Positions 63,819 to 64,000 of a DNA stretch of 64,000 bases are shown piece by piece. A program made the position numbers and the translations under genes. Source of the DNA: Spartobacteria bacterium (lineage in GTDB: Bacteria > Verrucomicrobiota > Verrucomicrobiia > Chthoniobacterales > UBA10450); NCBI GenBank assembly GCA_003134765.1, contig PLCM01000020.1:1-64000 (forward strand), in the 5' to 3' direction. Under the pieces are notes generated by a model, which was not told the DNA's origin, made no database searches, and saw only the letters and a program-made list of their open reading frames with translations. The number at the start of each line of letters is the position of its first letter. Position 1 is the first letter of the stretch.

Positions 63819-64000
63819 ATGTTTCAGACGCTTTCATTTCGATCGGCCATTTTTCCGCGCGCGGCTCTCGCGGCCGTTTTCGCTTTTCTCGCAGCGCATC
63901 ATTCCTGGGCAGCCAACGCAGATGTCACCGCGGTCCTGAGCAATTCGAACACCACCGTCGGACAGCCGGTTCAGCTCCAGATAAAAGTAACTGGTTCGGC
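63819..64000 (+). CDS. BatD-like protein, N-terminal part
   Basis: The frame is open to the window edge, so it is partial. From ATG 63819 the protein begins with a signal peptide (AIFPRAALAAVFAFLAAHHS) and then VTAVLSNSNTTVGQPVQLQI, the typical first Ig-like strand of BatD (oxygen tolerance family). ATG 63783 lies in frame and would overlap the previous gene by 20 bases. It is the next gene in the Bat operon. It does not appear in the track because it lacks a stop. Confidence 0.75.
   Translation, partial: MFQTLSFRSAIFPRAALAAVFAFLAAHHSWAANADVTAVLSNSNTTVGQPVQLQIKVTGS

Overview
The window reads as one 64 kb piece of a bacterial chromosome, most likely from a soil-type Verrucomicrobiota (Chthoniobacterales/Spartobacteria-like). 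This is inferred from the general look of gyrA/gyrB, the very large secreted NHL-repeat protein with a tandem C-terminal module familiar from that group, a Gram-negative envelope gene set (lpxK, pssA/psd, type II secretion pseudopilins, pilT) and dense palindromic intergenic repeats. No rRNA is present; the only tRNA seen is tRNA-Leu(TAA).

Left part (about 1-14.3 kb) is accessory DNA, visibly more A+T-rich than the rest. It starts with a run of small genes (VOC-fold protein, alpha/beta hydrolase) separated by sites that look like integron attC sites, a decayed IS1595/ISXO2-type transposase, two unknown membrane proteins, a two-gene unit with a relaxase-like histidine motif, a 77-bp tandem repeat, a secreted NHL-repeat protein, and a stand-alone reverse transcriptase of the Abi/UG (DRT-like) type. 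The reverse transcriptase is bracketed by two broken copies of the same small gene and by a fragment of a DNA methyltransferase gene. An unknown gene with a tandem partial copy of its own 3' end closes the island.

Middle part (about 14.3-39 kb) is housekeeping and envelope genes: EamA transporter, LigD-type primase/polymerase, lpxK, thrB, an RlmI-like methyltransferase, dodecin, acs, a VanX-like dipeptidase, an APC permease, cutA, mnmA and an Mpg-type glycosylase, then a type II secretion/pseudopilus block: gspF and gspG on the plus strand, gspH-I-J-K-L-M on the minus strand. The secretin and the assembly ATPase are not in the window.

Right part (39-64 kb) carries an FTR1-type iron permease, a PilT-type ATPase, a large secreted BNR/Asp-box protein, DoxX, a sugar nucleotidyltransferase, psd-pssA (phosphatidylethanolamine synthesis), gyrB-gyrA, an ArfB-like release factor, an FMN reductase, a DJ-1/PfpI protein, pgsA, der, and a moxR-DUF58-DUF4381-batA-batB/C-batD (Bat-type) operon that runs off the end.

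The most notable unifying feature is repeat biology. At least six families of palindromic intergenic repeats are present. Family A (arms reading GTCATCCCGAGCGAAGTCGA) occurs throughout. One copy is split open by a complete GIY-YIG nuclease gene inserted between moxR and the DUF58 gene, giving a 420-bp unit with about 45-bp inverted ends that resembles a small mobile element with MITE-like relatives. Repeat DNA has also been taken into protein ends and linkers (VanX-like C-terminus, DUF58 N-terminus, ThrB C-terminus, MnmA internal loop, Der linker).
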